Notes under the pieces: generated by a model
Told to the model about the DNA's origin: nothing
Databases searched by the model: none
What the model saw: only the letters and a program-made list of their open reading frames with translations
Assembly (NCBI GenBank): GCA_016930895.1
Contig: JAFGFV010000115.1
Coordinates: forward strand, 1 to 20,571
From: Spirochaetales bacterium
GTDB lineage: Bacteria > Spirochaetota > Spirochaetia > SZUA-6 > DRHE01
Direction of reading: 5' to 3'
DNA: 20,571 bases
Part shown: positions 14,624 to 20,571 of the stretch, piece by piece
How the letters are laid out: each line of letters opens with the position of its first letter
Numbering within the stretch: position 1 is the first letter of the stretch
Made by a program: the position numbers and the translations under genes

Positions 14624-15652
14624 ATGGGTTTCAAGAGGAATGGCTGGATGATCATGTTGATCGTCGTCGTGATGGTCGTGGTTGCGGCCGGCAGCACGTT
14701 CGCCGGCGGCGCCAAGGAAGGAGAGGGCGAGAAGCTGACCTATGGTTACATTTCTCCCGGACCGGACACCTGGTATAAGAGAGTCGGAGACGGCTTTCAG
14801 TTCGGCTGCGAGAAGTACGGCGTCGACCTGATCATGCTGAACTCCGATTACGATGTCCAGAAGGAACTGGCGAATATCGACTCAATGATCACCCAGGGCG
14901 TCGACGGCCTGAACATGTTCTCGTTCAACGAGAACGGCGCCAGGATCGCCGCCGAGGAGTGCAAGAAGGCTGGCATCCCTGTAGTTGTCACGGACAGCGC
15001 GGGCGCCATCCTAGAGCAGGCCGAGGTAGTGGCGGCTATCGATTTCGACTGGACCCTGGCTGGCGAAATGACCATGAAGTGGTTGGCTGAGAACCGCCCC
15101 GGCACCAAGTGGGTGAACATCACTGGCAATTTCAGCTCACTTCCCATGATCTACCTCAACAAATCGATGGAGGAGTGGTCCGCCAAGCTTGGACTTACTT
15201 TGGTCGATACCCGGGAAGGGAAGTATGATCCGAACCTCGCAGTAGACATCGCGCAGGACCTCGTTCAGTCCGGCATGGATTTCGAGACGATGTATGTGTC
15301 GGACGAAGATATGGGAGCGGCGGTCATCCGGATGCTCAAGGACCGGAATCTGATCAACAACCCCTACTGGGTTCTCTCGGAGAACGGCTCGCCGGCGGGC
15401 GTCCCCTTGCTCAAGGACGGATCCCTGAAGTACACGGTGAGCATGTCTCCCACCTACGAAGGCGTGCTCGGCTTCCTGGCGCTGCACAAGCATGTTCTTG
15501 GTGCCAGCACCGAGGTCAATCAGCAGGTCCTGATCCCGATCTTTGGGATCACCAAGGACAATATGGAAGACATCGTGCCCTGGGAACCGGAGGATCCCGA
15601 GATCTTCTTCACGCTTACCGAGAAGACCTTTCCGGAGCTCCTGGATTTCTGA
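14624..15652 (+). CDS. periplasmic sugar-binding protein of the second ABC importer
   Basis: A 342-residue protein. Residues 1-27 are a signal peptide with a long Val/Met/Ile core ending STFA, and the mature part begins GGAKEGEGE. It has the RbsB-like type I fold: LTYGYISPGPDTW, then ELANIDSMITQGVDGLNMFSF, VVVTDSAG, WVNITGN and YVSDEDMGAA. It is diverged from the first binding protein of the window, so the two importers probably take up different ligands. ATG 14624 is preferred over the adjacent GTG 14621 because CGGAGGT lies six bases upstream of it. It belongs to the operon starting at 13489 and is followed by the paired-hairpin element and the ATPase gene. Confidence 0.88.
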   Translation: MGFKRNGWMIMLIVVVMVVVAAGSTFAGGAKEGEGEKLTYGYISPGPDTWYKRVGDGFQFGCEKYGVDLIMLNSDYDVQKELANIDSMITQGVDGLNMFSFNENGARIAAEECKKAGIPVVVTDSAGAILEQAEVVAAIDFDWTLAGEMTMKWLAENRPGTKWVNITGNFSSLPMIYLNKSMEEWSAKLGLTLVDTREGKYDPNLAVDIAQDLVQSGMDFETMYVSDEDMGAAVIRMLKDRNLINNPYWVLSENGSPAGVPLLKDGSLKYTVSMSPTYEGVLGFLALHKHVLGASTEVNQQVLIPIFGITKDNMEDIVPWEPEDPEIFFTLTEKTFPELLDF

Positions 15653-15682
15653 GACTCGTACTGCAAGCTTAGGGAAGGATAA

Positions 15683-15732
15683 GTCCGACATGGCCGCCTC
15701 CCCCGGGAGGGGGCCATGTCGGCGTCCGACAT
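15683..15732 (+). promoter_or_regulatory. mutually exclusive hairpin pair before the second ATPase gene
   Basis: Hairpin A pairs 15685-15695 (CCGACATGGCC) with 15712-15722 (GGCCATGTCGG), 11 bp. After one G-G mismatch it continues with CCTCCC (15697-15702) against GGGAGG (15705-15710). Hairpin B pairs ATGTCGG (15716-15722) with CCGACAT (15726-15732), 7 bp with a 3-nt loop. Both need 15716-15722, so they cannot coexist. GTCCGACAT is duplicated at 15683-15691 and 15724-15732 and provides the competing strands. It lies 30 nt after the binding-protein stop and 16 nt before the ATPase ATG. No T-tract is present. Confidence 0.6.
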
Positions 15733-15748
15733 CCCAGGGAGTGGAACC

Positions 15749-17239
15749 ATGAAGGGCGAGAAGCTGCTGGAGCTGGTCGAGATTACCAAAGATTACGCGG
15801 GAACGCGGGCCCTGGATTCCGTGTCCTTCGACTTGTACTCCGGCGAGGTTCACTGCCTCGTGGGAGAGAATGGCGCCGGCAAGTCGACCCTCATCAAGAT
15901 ATTGTCCGGGGCCGTCAGGCCGACCAGGGGCACGATCGTGCTGGGTGACAGCCGCTATTCGCATCTGTCGCCGCGGGACTCGATCAACAGGCGCATCGCC
16001 ACGATCTATCAGGATTTCGATCTGATTCCGACTCTGTCCGTGGCCGACAACATCTTCCTCGGGGACGAGATGGTCAGCCCCTACCGGACGGTGGAGCGGA
16101 AGAAGCAGGTTGCCGTGACCAACGGGCTCCTCGAAGAGCTGAAGCTTCCCTTTGATGGTCGAACTCTCGTGGCCCAGCTGTCACCTGCGCAGAAGCAGAT
16201 GCTGCAGCTGGCCAAGGCCCTCCACCGGGACGCCGACATCATCATAATGGACGAGCCGACCTCTTCACTGGGGTATGAGGAGACCGGAAGCCTCATGAAG
16301 CTGGTCCGGCGCCTGGTCGAAGCTGGCCGTGCCGGCATTATCTACATCTCCCACTTCCTGAACGAAGTGTTCGAGGTGGGCGATCGCATTACCGTGCTCA
16401 AGGACGGTCGAGAGGTGGCCACCCATCGTCGCGGTGAATTCGATTCGGAGCAGATCATTCGCGAGATGGTCGGGCGGTCGGCTAGCATGTTCTATCAGAA
16501 GGTCCAGGCCAAGATCGGGAAGCCCGTGGTGACTGCCACGGACTTCACGTGGGGGGACTTCGTTCGCCACGTGAGCTTCACGGTGCACGAAGGAGAAATC
16601 TTCGGGATCGGGGGGCTGGTTGGGTCGGGCCGCACTGAGCTGGCCACCCTGCTTTTTGGGGCGCAGAAGGCGGACAGCGGCCGCTTGGAGCTTCTGGGGC
16701 GTGAGATCACCTCGAGCAGTCCCCGGGCGGCGATTGCCAGCGGCATCAGCATGATCTCGGAGAACCGCCAGGAGGAGGGTCTGTTCCTGATTCGGCCGAT
16801 CCGGGAAAACATCGCAGTGGTTCACACGGAGCGGGCCGGTCTGCTCATCAAGCTCAAGGCCGAGGCCGGACTGGTCGGCCGAATGATGGATCGATTCAGG
16901 ATCAACGCCTCCGCCGCGCAGGAAGTCAGGGAGTTGAGCGGCGGGAATCAACAGAAAGCGATCATGAGCCGCTGGTTTCTAAGTGACGCCGACTTCTACA
17001 TATTCGACGAACCCACCAAAGGAGTCGATATCGGTGCCAAGGAAGAGATTTACGGTTTCATGTCGGATCTGGCCGGAAAGGGCAAGGCTATCATCATGAT
17101 CTCGTCCGACATGCCGGAGCTCCTCTCTATGAGCGACCGCATCGGCATCATGCGGGACGGCGAAATGGTGAATATCGTCAGCGCCAGGGAGATGGACGAG
17201 CCGGGGCTGCTCAAGCAGTTCCTGGGAATCGAGTCGTAG
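15749..17239 (+). CDS. RbsA-type double-domain ATPase of the second importer
   Basis: A 496-residue protein with two ABC domains. Domain 1 has Walker A GENGAGKS (39-46), a degenerate signature LSPAQKQM and Walker B IIIMDEPTSSL. Domain 2 has GLVGSGRT (289-296), with Arg295 in place of the Walker A lysine, the signature LSGGNQQK (from 396) and FYIFDEPTKGVD. Degeneracy at these points is common in RbsA relatives and suggests that one composite site does most of the hydrolysis. ATG 15749 is chosen because AGGGAG lies seven bases upstream and MKGEKLLELVEITK aligns with the normal family start. An upstream in-frame ATG at 15716 is buried in the arm shared by both hairpins. The permease gene follows after 30 bp. 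Confidence 0.92.
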   Translation: MKGEKLLELVEITKDYAGTRALDSVSFDLYSGEVHCLVGENGAGKSTLIKILSGAVRPTRGTIVLGDSRYSHLSPRDSINRRIATIYQDFDLIPTLSVADNIFLGDEMVSPYRTVERKKQVAVTNGLLEELKLPFDGRTLVAQLSPAQKQMLQLAKALHRDADIIIMDEPTSSLGYEETGSLMKLVRRLVEAGRAGIIYISHFLNEVFEVGDRITVLKDGREVATHRRGEFDSEQIIREMVGRSASMFYQKVQAKIGKPVVTATDFTWGDFVRHVSFTVHEGEIFGIGGLVGSGRTELATLLFGAQKADSGRLELLGREITSSSPRAAIASGISMISENRQEEGLFLIRPIRENIAVVHTERAGLLIKLKAEAGLVGRMMDRFRINASAAQEVRELSGGNQQKAIMSRWFLSDADFYIFDEPTKGVDIGAKEEIYGFMSDLAGKGKAIIMISSDMPELLSMSDRIGIMRDGEMVNIVSAREMDEPGLLKQFLGIES

Positions 17240-17269
17240 CTGGCATCTACGTTTCAAGGAGTCTGACCC

Positions 17270-18244
17270 ATGACGCGCACGGGCGAGCGAACGGCACCTC
17301 TGATGAAAAGGATCACAGGAAAACACTGGTTCTTCCTGGTCGCCATCATCGTGATCCTCGCTGTAACGGCGGGAACCATCAATTTTCGTTTCTTCAGCGT
17401 CAGAAACATCCTCAACATCCTGGAGCAGGTGTCGGTTCTCGGAATCGTGGCAGCAGGGGCCACCATCCTCATCATCTCCGGGAATTTCGACATCTCGGTC
17501 GGGTCGATGATCGGCCTCGCCGCATGCACCATGGCGATCGCCCTCAAGAGCGGGATGAACGAAGTGCTGGTAGGGTTCGTGGGCGTCGGGGTGTGTGTGG
17601 CCAGTTCGCTCTTGAACGGGATTCTCACGACCCGGCTTGGGGCTCCATCTTTCATCATCAGCCTTGCGACGACGGGGGTGTTCCACGGCGCTGCGCTGGT
17701 GATCACGGAGGGCGTGATCCAGACGGTGTACGAGCAGTTCCAGGCTATCAACAACACGAATGTGTTCGGATTCCTTCCCTTGATGTTCGTGATCAGCATT
17801 CTGGGGTATCTCTTCGTCTCGCTCATCCTGCGCAACACCAAGCTCGGCAGGCGCGTGTATGCCATCGGGGCCAATCGCAGAGCGGCCTTCTTGTCCGGGA
17901 TTGCGGTGGAGGGCAACACCCTCGTCTTCTTCGCGCTGAACGGTCTGCTGGTGGGCATCGCTTCGGTGGTGCTCTTGTCGCGCCTGGGGGCGGCCTTGCC
18001 CACGACGGGCGCGGGGCTGGAGCTCAAGGCGATTGGCGCGGTCGTGATCGGTGGAGTTCCAATCACCGGCGGGACGGGAAACATTCTGGGAACGTTCCTT
18101 GGAGTGCTGCTGATCGGGGTGATCTCGAACATGCTCAACCTGTCGCGGGTGAACCCGTACTACCAGGAGATTGCCTACGGGGCCCTCGTGGTCATTTCGG
18201 TTGCGGTCAGCTACGTCAGAATCGGAGCTCGGAGAGAGTCATAG
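17270..18244 (+). CDS. RbsC-type permease of the second importer
   Basis: A 324-residue inner-membrane protein with many hydrophobic segments starting at about residue 20 (WFFLVAIIVILAV). It carries the family motif SGNFDISVGS (the first permease has AGGIDLSVGS) and the C-terminal block IGGVPITGGTGNILGTFLGVLL. It forms the channel for the binding protein at 14624 and the ATPase at 15749. The ATG at 17270 has AAGGAG nine bases upstream. It completes a second RbsBAC set in the same gene order as the first (binding protein, ATPase, permease), but sequence differences in all three suggest an old duplication or separate acquisition rather than a recent tandem copy. Confidence 0.92.
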   Translation: MTRTGERTAPLMKRITGKHWFFLVAIIVILAVTAGTINFRFFSVRNILNILEQVSVLGIVAAGATILIISGNFDISVGSMIGLAACTMAIALKSGMNEVLVGFVGVGVCVASSLLNGILTTRLGAPSFIISLATTGVFHGAALVITEGVIQTVYEQFQAINNTNVFGFLPLMFVISILGYLFVSLILRNTKLGRRVYAIGANRRAAFLSGIAVEGNTLVFFALNGLLVGIASVVLLSRLGAALPTTGAGLELKAIGAVVIGGVPITGGTGNILGTFLGVLLIGVISNMLNLSRVNPYYQEIAYGALVVISVAVSYVRIGARRES

Positions 18245-18255
18245 ATTCACGGGCG

Positions 18256-18278
18256 CGGGCCGACCTGGCCGCGGCCCG
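18256..18278 (+). other. hairpin between permease and TIM-barrel genes
   Basis: CGGGCCG (18256-18262) and CGGCCCG (18272-18278) form a perfect 7-bp stem with a 9-nt loop, 11 nt after the permease stop. No T-tract follows, so it is more likely an mRNA-processing or stability element than a full terminator. Confidence 0.4.
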
Positions 18279-18314
18279 ATAGAGTACAGCAATCTTGGAC
18301 GAGGAGGTGTGCAC

Positions 18315-19166
18315 ATGAAGGTGGGAGTCGATCACTACAGCTATCACAGGTTTTTCGGGGAAGTCTACCCGCAGCAGAAGGCACCGAGCAAGAACATGAC
18401 GGTGCAGGAGTTCATCAAGAGGGTCGCGGACATGGGCTGCGAAGGCATCACCCTCGAATCCTGCTTCGTGCCACAGTTTGACCAGAGCTATCTTTCCGAG
18501 CTCAAGGACTTGCTGGACGAGCACAGGTTCGATCGGGTCTGGGGGTGGGGACACCCCGACGGTTTGGAGGGTGGACGGAACCTGAAGGCCTACGACGAGA
18601 TGATCGAGAACCTGGAGTACGCCAAGGCCGTGGGAGCAGACGTCATGAAGGTCGTGGGAGCCAGTCTGATGTTCCGTTTCGAGCCACACGCTCCGATGCT
18701 GGAGAAGCTCACTCGGATGTTCTCCGATGCCGCCGCTGGGGCCAAGAAGTACGGGATCAAGCTCGCGGTGGAGAACCACATCGACTTCAATCCCGAGGAG
18801 ATGCTGTCACTCATCACCAACGTCAACTCGCCGTACTTCGGCATGAACTTCGATACCGGCAACTTCCTGCGGTTGCTCACCGACCCGATCAAGGGTGCGG
18901 AGAAGCTCGGGAAGTACGTGCTGTCCACCCACGTGAAGGATCTCAAGCCCATCAAGGGCGTCTCGCCAGAGGAGTGGTACTTCTTCGCCTGCACGCCGGT
19001 CGGTGAGGGGGTGGTCGACAACCGAAAGCTGGTCGAAATCCTGAAGAAGCACAACTACCAGGGCTTTCTCGCCACGGAGATCGACTTCCTGCATCCCGAC
19101 TACGGCGAGGATGAGTTCGTCGCGGTCGAAAAGAGCGTCAAGGAGCTCAAGCGCATCAGCGCATAG
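18315..19166 (+). CDS. sugar phosphate isomerase/epimerase-like TIM-barrel protein (4 of 4)
   Basis: A 283-residue xylose-isomerase-like TIM barrel with a complete metal site: Glu153 (LAVENH), Asp180 (MNFDTGNF), His206 (STHVKD) and Glu255 (ATEID). The VENH and NFDTGN forms are the common ones for active isomerases and epimerases of this fold. ATG 18315 is chosen because GAGGAGGT lies six bases upstream; the open frame extends 144 bp further but overlaps the permease gene without a ribosome-binding site. It lies between the permease and the Gfo/Idh oxidoreductase. Pairing of such a barrel with a Gfo/Idh enzyme is common in inositol-type and 3-keto-sugar pathways, where one oxidises the sugar and the other isomerises, epimerises or cleaves the product. 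The actual reaction is unknown. Confidence 0.85.
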   Translation: MKVGVDHYSYHRFFGEVYPQQKAPSKNMTVQEFIKRVADMGCEGITLESCFVPQFDQSYLSELKDLLDEHRFDRVWGWGHPDGLEGGRNLKAYDEMIENLEYAKAVGADVMKVVGASLMFRFEPHAPMLEKLTRMFSDAAAGAKKYGIKLAVENHIDFNPEEMLSLITNVNSPYFGMNFDTGNFLRLLTDPIKGAEKLGKYVLSTHVKDLKPIKGVSPEEWYFFACTPVGEGVVDNRKLVEILKKHNYQGFLATEIDFLHPDYGEDEFVAVEKSVKELKRISA

Positions 19167-19218
19167 CAGCGGGCGCCGGTCTTGCGCACCCTAGGTCAAG
19201 AAGGAAGGTAAGGAAGCG

Positions 19219-20385
19219 ATGAAAAGCTTGAATGTCGCGATCATAGGCGACAAGTTCATGGGCAAGGCCCACAGCAATGCCTGGATTCAGGCGCGGCACT
19301 TTTTCGAGATCCCTATCCGGCCCGTGCTCAAGGTGGCCTGCGGACGAAACGAGAGCCAGCTCAAGGAGTTTGCCGAGAACTGGGGCTGGGAAGAGACCGA
19401 GACCGACTGGAAGAAAGTGATCGCCCGCAAAGACATCGACATCATCGACGTGTCGACACCCACGTTCCTGCATCACGACATGGTCATCGAAGCCGCCAAA
19501 GCCGGCAAGCACATCTACTGCGAGAAGCCGATGGCCCTGAACTACAAGCAGGCGAAGGAGATGTACGATGCCGTCAAGAAGAGCCGGGGCAAGCACTACA
19601 TCAACTTCAACTACCGCCGCTGTCCCGCCATCGTGCTCGCCAAAGAACTGATCGAAGAGGGCCGATTGGGCACGATCTATCACTGGCGCGGCTGCTACCT
19701 GCAGTCCTGGATCATGGATCCCGGGTTTCCCCTGACCTGGCATCTTCGCCAGGAGACCGCCGGGGCGGGGCCCCACTACGACCTGAACTCCCACAGCGTC
19801 GACCTGGCCCGCCATCTGGTCGGGGAGATCAAGAGCGTCATGGCCATGACTGCCCATTTCATCACCGAGCGACCTCTGCCGGACGAGACGGTTGCGCGCA
19901 CCTTCCAGGGCGGGACCAAGGGCTCGGAGAAGGGCCCGGTCACGGTGGAGGATGCTGCGTTCATGACGGTGGAGTTCGACAACGGAGCTCTCGGCGCTTT
20001 CGAGGCCACCAGGTTCGCAGGGGGACGGAAGAACTACAACTACTTCGAGATCTACGGAAGCAAGGGGAGTCTCCTGTTCGACCTCGAGCGGATGAACGAG
20101 CTCAAGTTCTACTCGGAGAGCGATCCCGACAAGGCCAAGGGTTTTCGCACCATTCTGGCCACCGAGCCCGTGCACAGTTACGTGGCCAACTGGTGGCCGC
20201 CGGGCCACATCATCGGCTACGAGCACGAGCACGTGCATGGGGTCGTGGATTTCCTGAAGGCCATCGACTCGGGCAAGGACGTCGAGCCGAACCTCCTGGA
20301 CGGGCTGAAGGTCACCCAGGTGCTGGAGGCAGGGCTGGAGTCGGCAAAGTCGGGCAAAAGGGTGCTGGTGAGCAGCATCGGGTGA
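19219..20385 (+). CDS. Gfo/Idh/MocA-family NAD(P)-dependent sugar oxidoreductase
   Basis: A 388-residue cytoplasmic enzyme of normal family length. The N-terminal Rossmann fold begins VAIIGDKFMGKAHSNAW (from residue 6). The middle glycine of the usual GxGxxG is replaced (GDKFMG), but the FMGKAHSNAW block is kept. The catalytic motif CEKPMAL (Glu102-Lys103-Pro104) and the second-domain motif YDLNSHSVDLARHL (Asp188, His192) complete the expected active site. Such enzymes oxidise a hydroxyl of a sugar, sugar acid, cyclitol or glycoside. The second half (about 125-380) is the beta-sheet domain with GAFEATRFAGG and YEHEHVHGVVDFL. The start ATG 19219 has AAGGAAGG upstream. It is 52 bp after the TIM-barrel gene and belongs to the same operon. 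Confidence 0.9.
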   Translation: MKSLNVAIIGDKFMGKAHSNAWIQARHFFEIPIRPVLKVACGRNESQLKEFAENWGWEETETDWKKVIARKDIDIIDVSTPTFLHHDMVIEAAKAGKHIYCEKPMALNYKQAKEMYDAVKKSRGKHYINFNYRRCPAIVLAKELIEEGRLGTIYHWRGCYLQSWIMDPGFPLTWHLRQETAGAGPHYDLNSHSVDLARHLVGEIKSVMAMTAHFITERPLPDETVARTFQGGTKGSEKGPVTVEDAAFMTVEFDNGALGAFEATRFAGGRKNYNYFEIYGSKGSLLFDLERMNELKFYSESDPDKAKGFRTILATEPVHSYVANWWPPGHIIGYEHEHVHGVVDFLKAIDSGKDVEPNLLDGLKVTQVLEAGLESAKSGKRVLVSSIG

Positions 20386-20410
20386 GGTTTCGGCCCACGA
20401 AGGGACTGCG

Positions 20411-20440
20411 GCCGGCGCGCGGGGGGCGATCCGCGCCGGC
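20411..20440 (+). other. GC-rich hairpin after the oxidoreductase gene
   Basis: GCCGGCGCG (20411-20419) and CGCGCCGGC (20432-20440) form a perfect 9-bp stem with a 12-nt loop, 26 nt after the stop codon. No T-tract follows. It may stabilise the upstream message or weaken transcription into the next gene. Confidence 0.4.
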
Positions 20441-20485
20441 AGAGCGGTCCGCACAGCGTTCGTCGCATAGAGGAGGCAAGACCGC

Positions 20486-20571
20486 ATGAAACAGATCAGC
20501 CTGCTGAACACCATCGCGGGGTCCCGCTTCGAAGGCTTTTTTCCGGCAGCCTGGGACCTCGAGAGAATCGA
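20486..20571 (+). CDS. start of a further gene, cut by the right edge
   Basis: An ATG with AGAGGAGG nine bases upstream opens a frame that stays open to the window end (28 codons): MKQISLLNTIAG, then SRFEGFFPAAWDLERI. The strong ribosome-binding site and collinearity with the oxidoreductase support a real gene of the same operon. The FFPxxWDL segment looks like a conserved motif, but too little is visible to name a family. Confidence 0.6.
   Translation, partial: MKQISLLNTIAGSRFEGFFPAAWDLERI

Noticed and set aside
11109..19166. Reading the TIM-barrel genes as AP endonucleases for DNA repair
   Set aside because: The shared fold name misleads; the sugar-transport context and isomerase-type metal-site motifs favour sugar isomerases or epimerases.
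19156..20514. A 452-codon minus-strand frame opposite the Gfo/Idh gene
   Set aside because: The plus-strand gene carries all family motifs and ribosome-binding site; the antisense frame is compositionally a shadow.

Overview
The window is high-GC bacterial DNA with 17 protein genes (15 complete, two cut by the window edges). It is mostly a carbohydrate uptake and catabolism island. I saw no rRNA, tRNA, CRISPR array, insertion sequence or phage gene. The organism is probably a high-GC spirochaete. Both solute-binding proteins have signal peptides followed by a mature N-terminus of the A-G-G-x-E kind (AGGQE, AGGAKEGE) that I associate with spirochaete binding proteins, and the locus is rich in RbsABC-type transporters. 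This placement is an inference from style, not from a marker gene.

Left part (1-3709): a divergent pair. On the minus strand is the N-terminal 509 codons of a SWIM-zinc-finger SNF2-type protein that runs off the left edge. On the plus strand is a 662-residue GHKL-type (Hsp90/MutL/MORC-like) ATPase with an Ig-like segment near its C-terminus. Good sigma70-like promoters face away from each other in the 193-bp gap, and the ATPase gene appears to be leaderless. A small exported protein (3781-4317, minus) follows.

Middle (4434-11073): a ROK-family regulator and a GH4 NAD-dependent glycosidase form a minus-strand pair. They diverge from a complete plus-strand RbsBAC-type sugar ABC transporter (binding protein, double ATPase, permease). 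The shared intergenic region has one minus-strand and two tandem plus-strand promoter candidates, with an imperfect inverted repeat at the likely start of transcription. This fits a ROK repressor controlling uptake and cleavage of one glycoside. A short hairpin plus six T residues lies between the binding-protein and ATPase genes and could reduce downstream expression.

Right part (11109-20571): four distinct xylose-isomerase-like TIM-barrel proteins (one minus, three plus), a second complete RbsBAC-type transporter, a Gfo/Idh/MocA oxidoreductase and the start of another gene. The run from 13489 to the right edge is collinear and probably one operon behind a strong promoter at 13272-13300. That promoter has helically phased repeats upstream and a structured leader of about 180 nt. 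A mutually exclusive pair of hairpins sits at the binding-protein/ATPase junction.

Together the genes describe import of one or two unusual sugars, cyclitols or glycosides and their conversion by oxidoreduction and isomerisation/epimerisation. No sugar kinase or aldolase is in view. The substrate cannot be read from the sequence. The most unusual features are regulatory: the paired hairpins at 15683-15732, the leader-peptide/hairpin arrangement at 13326-13442, and the two leaderless-start candidates.
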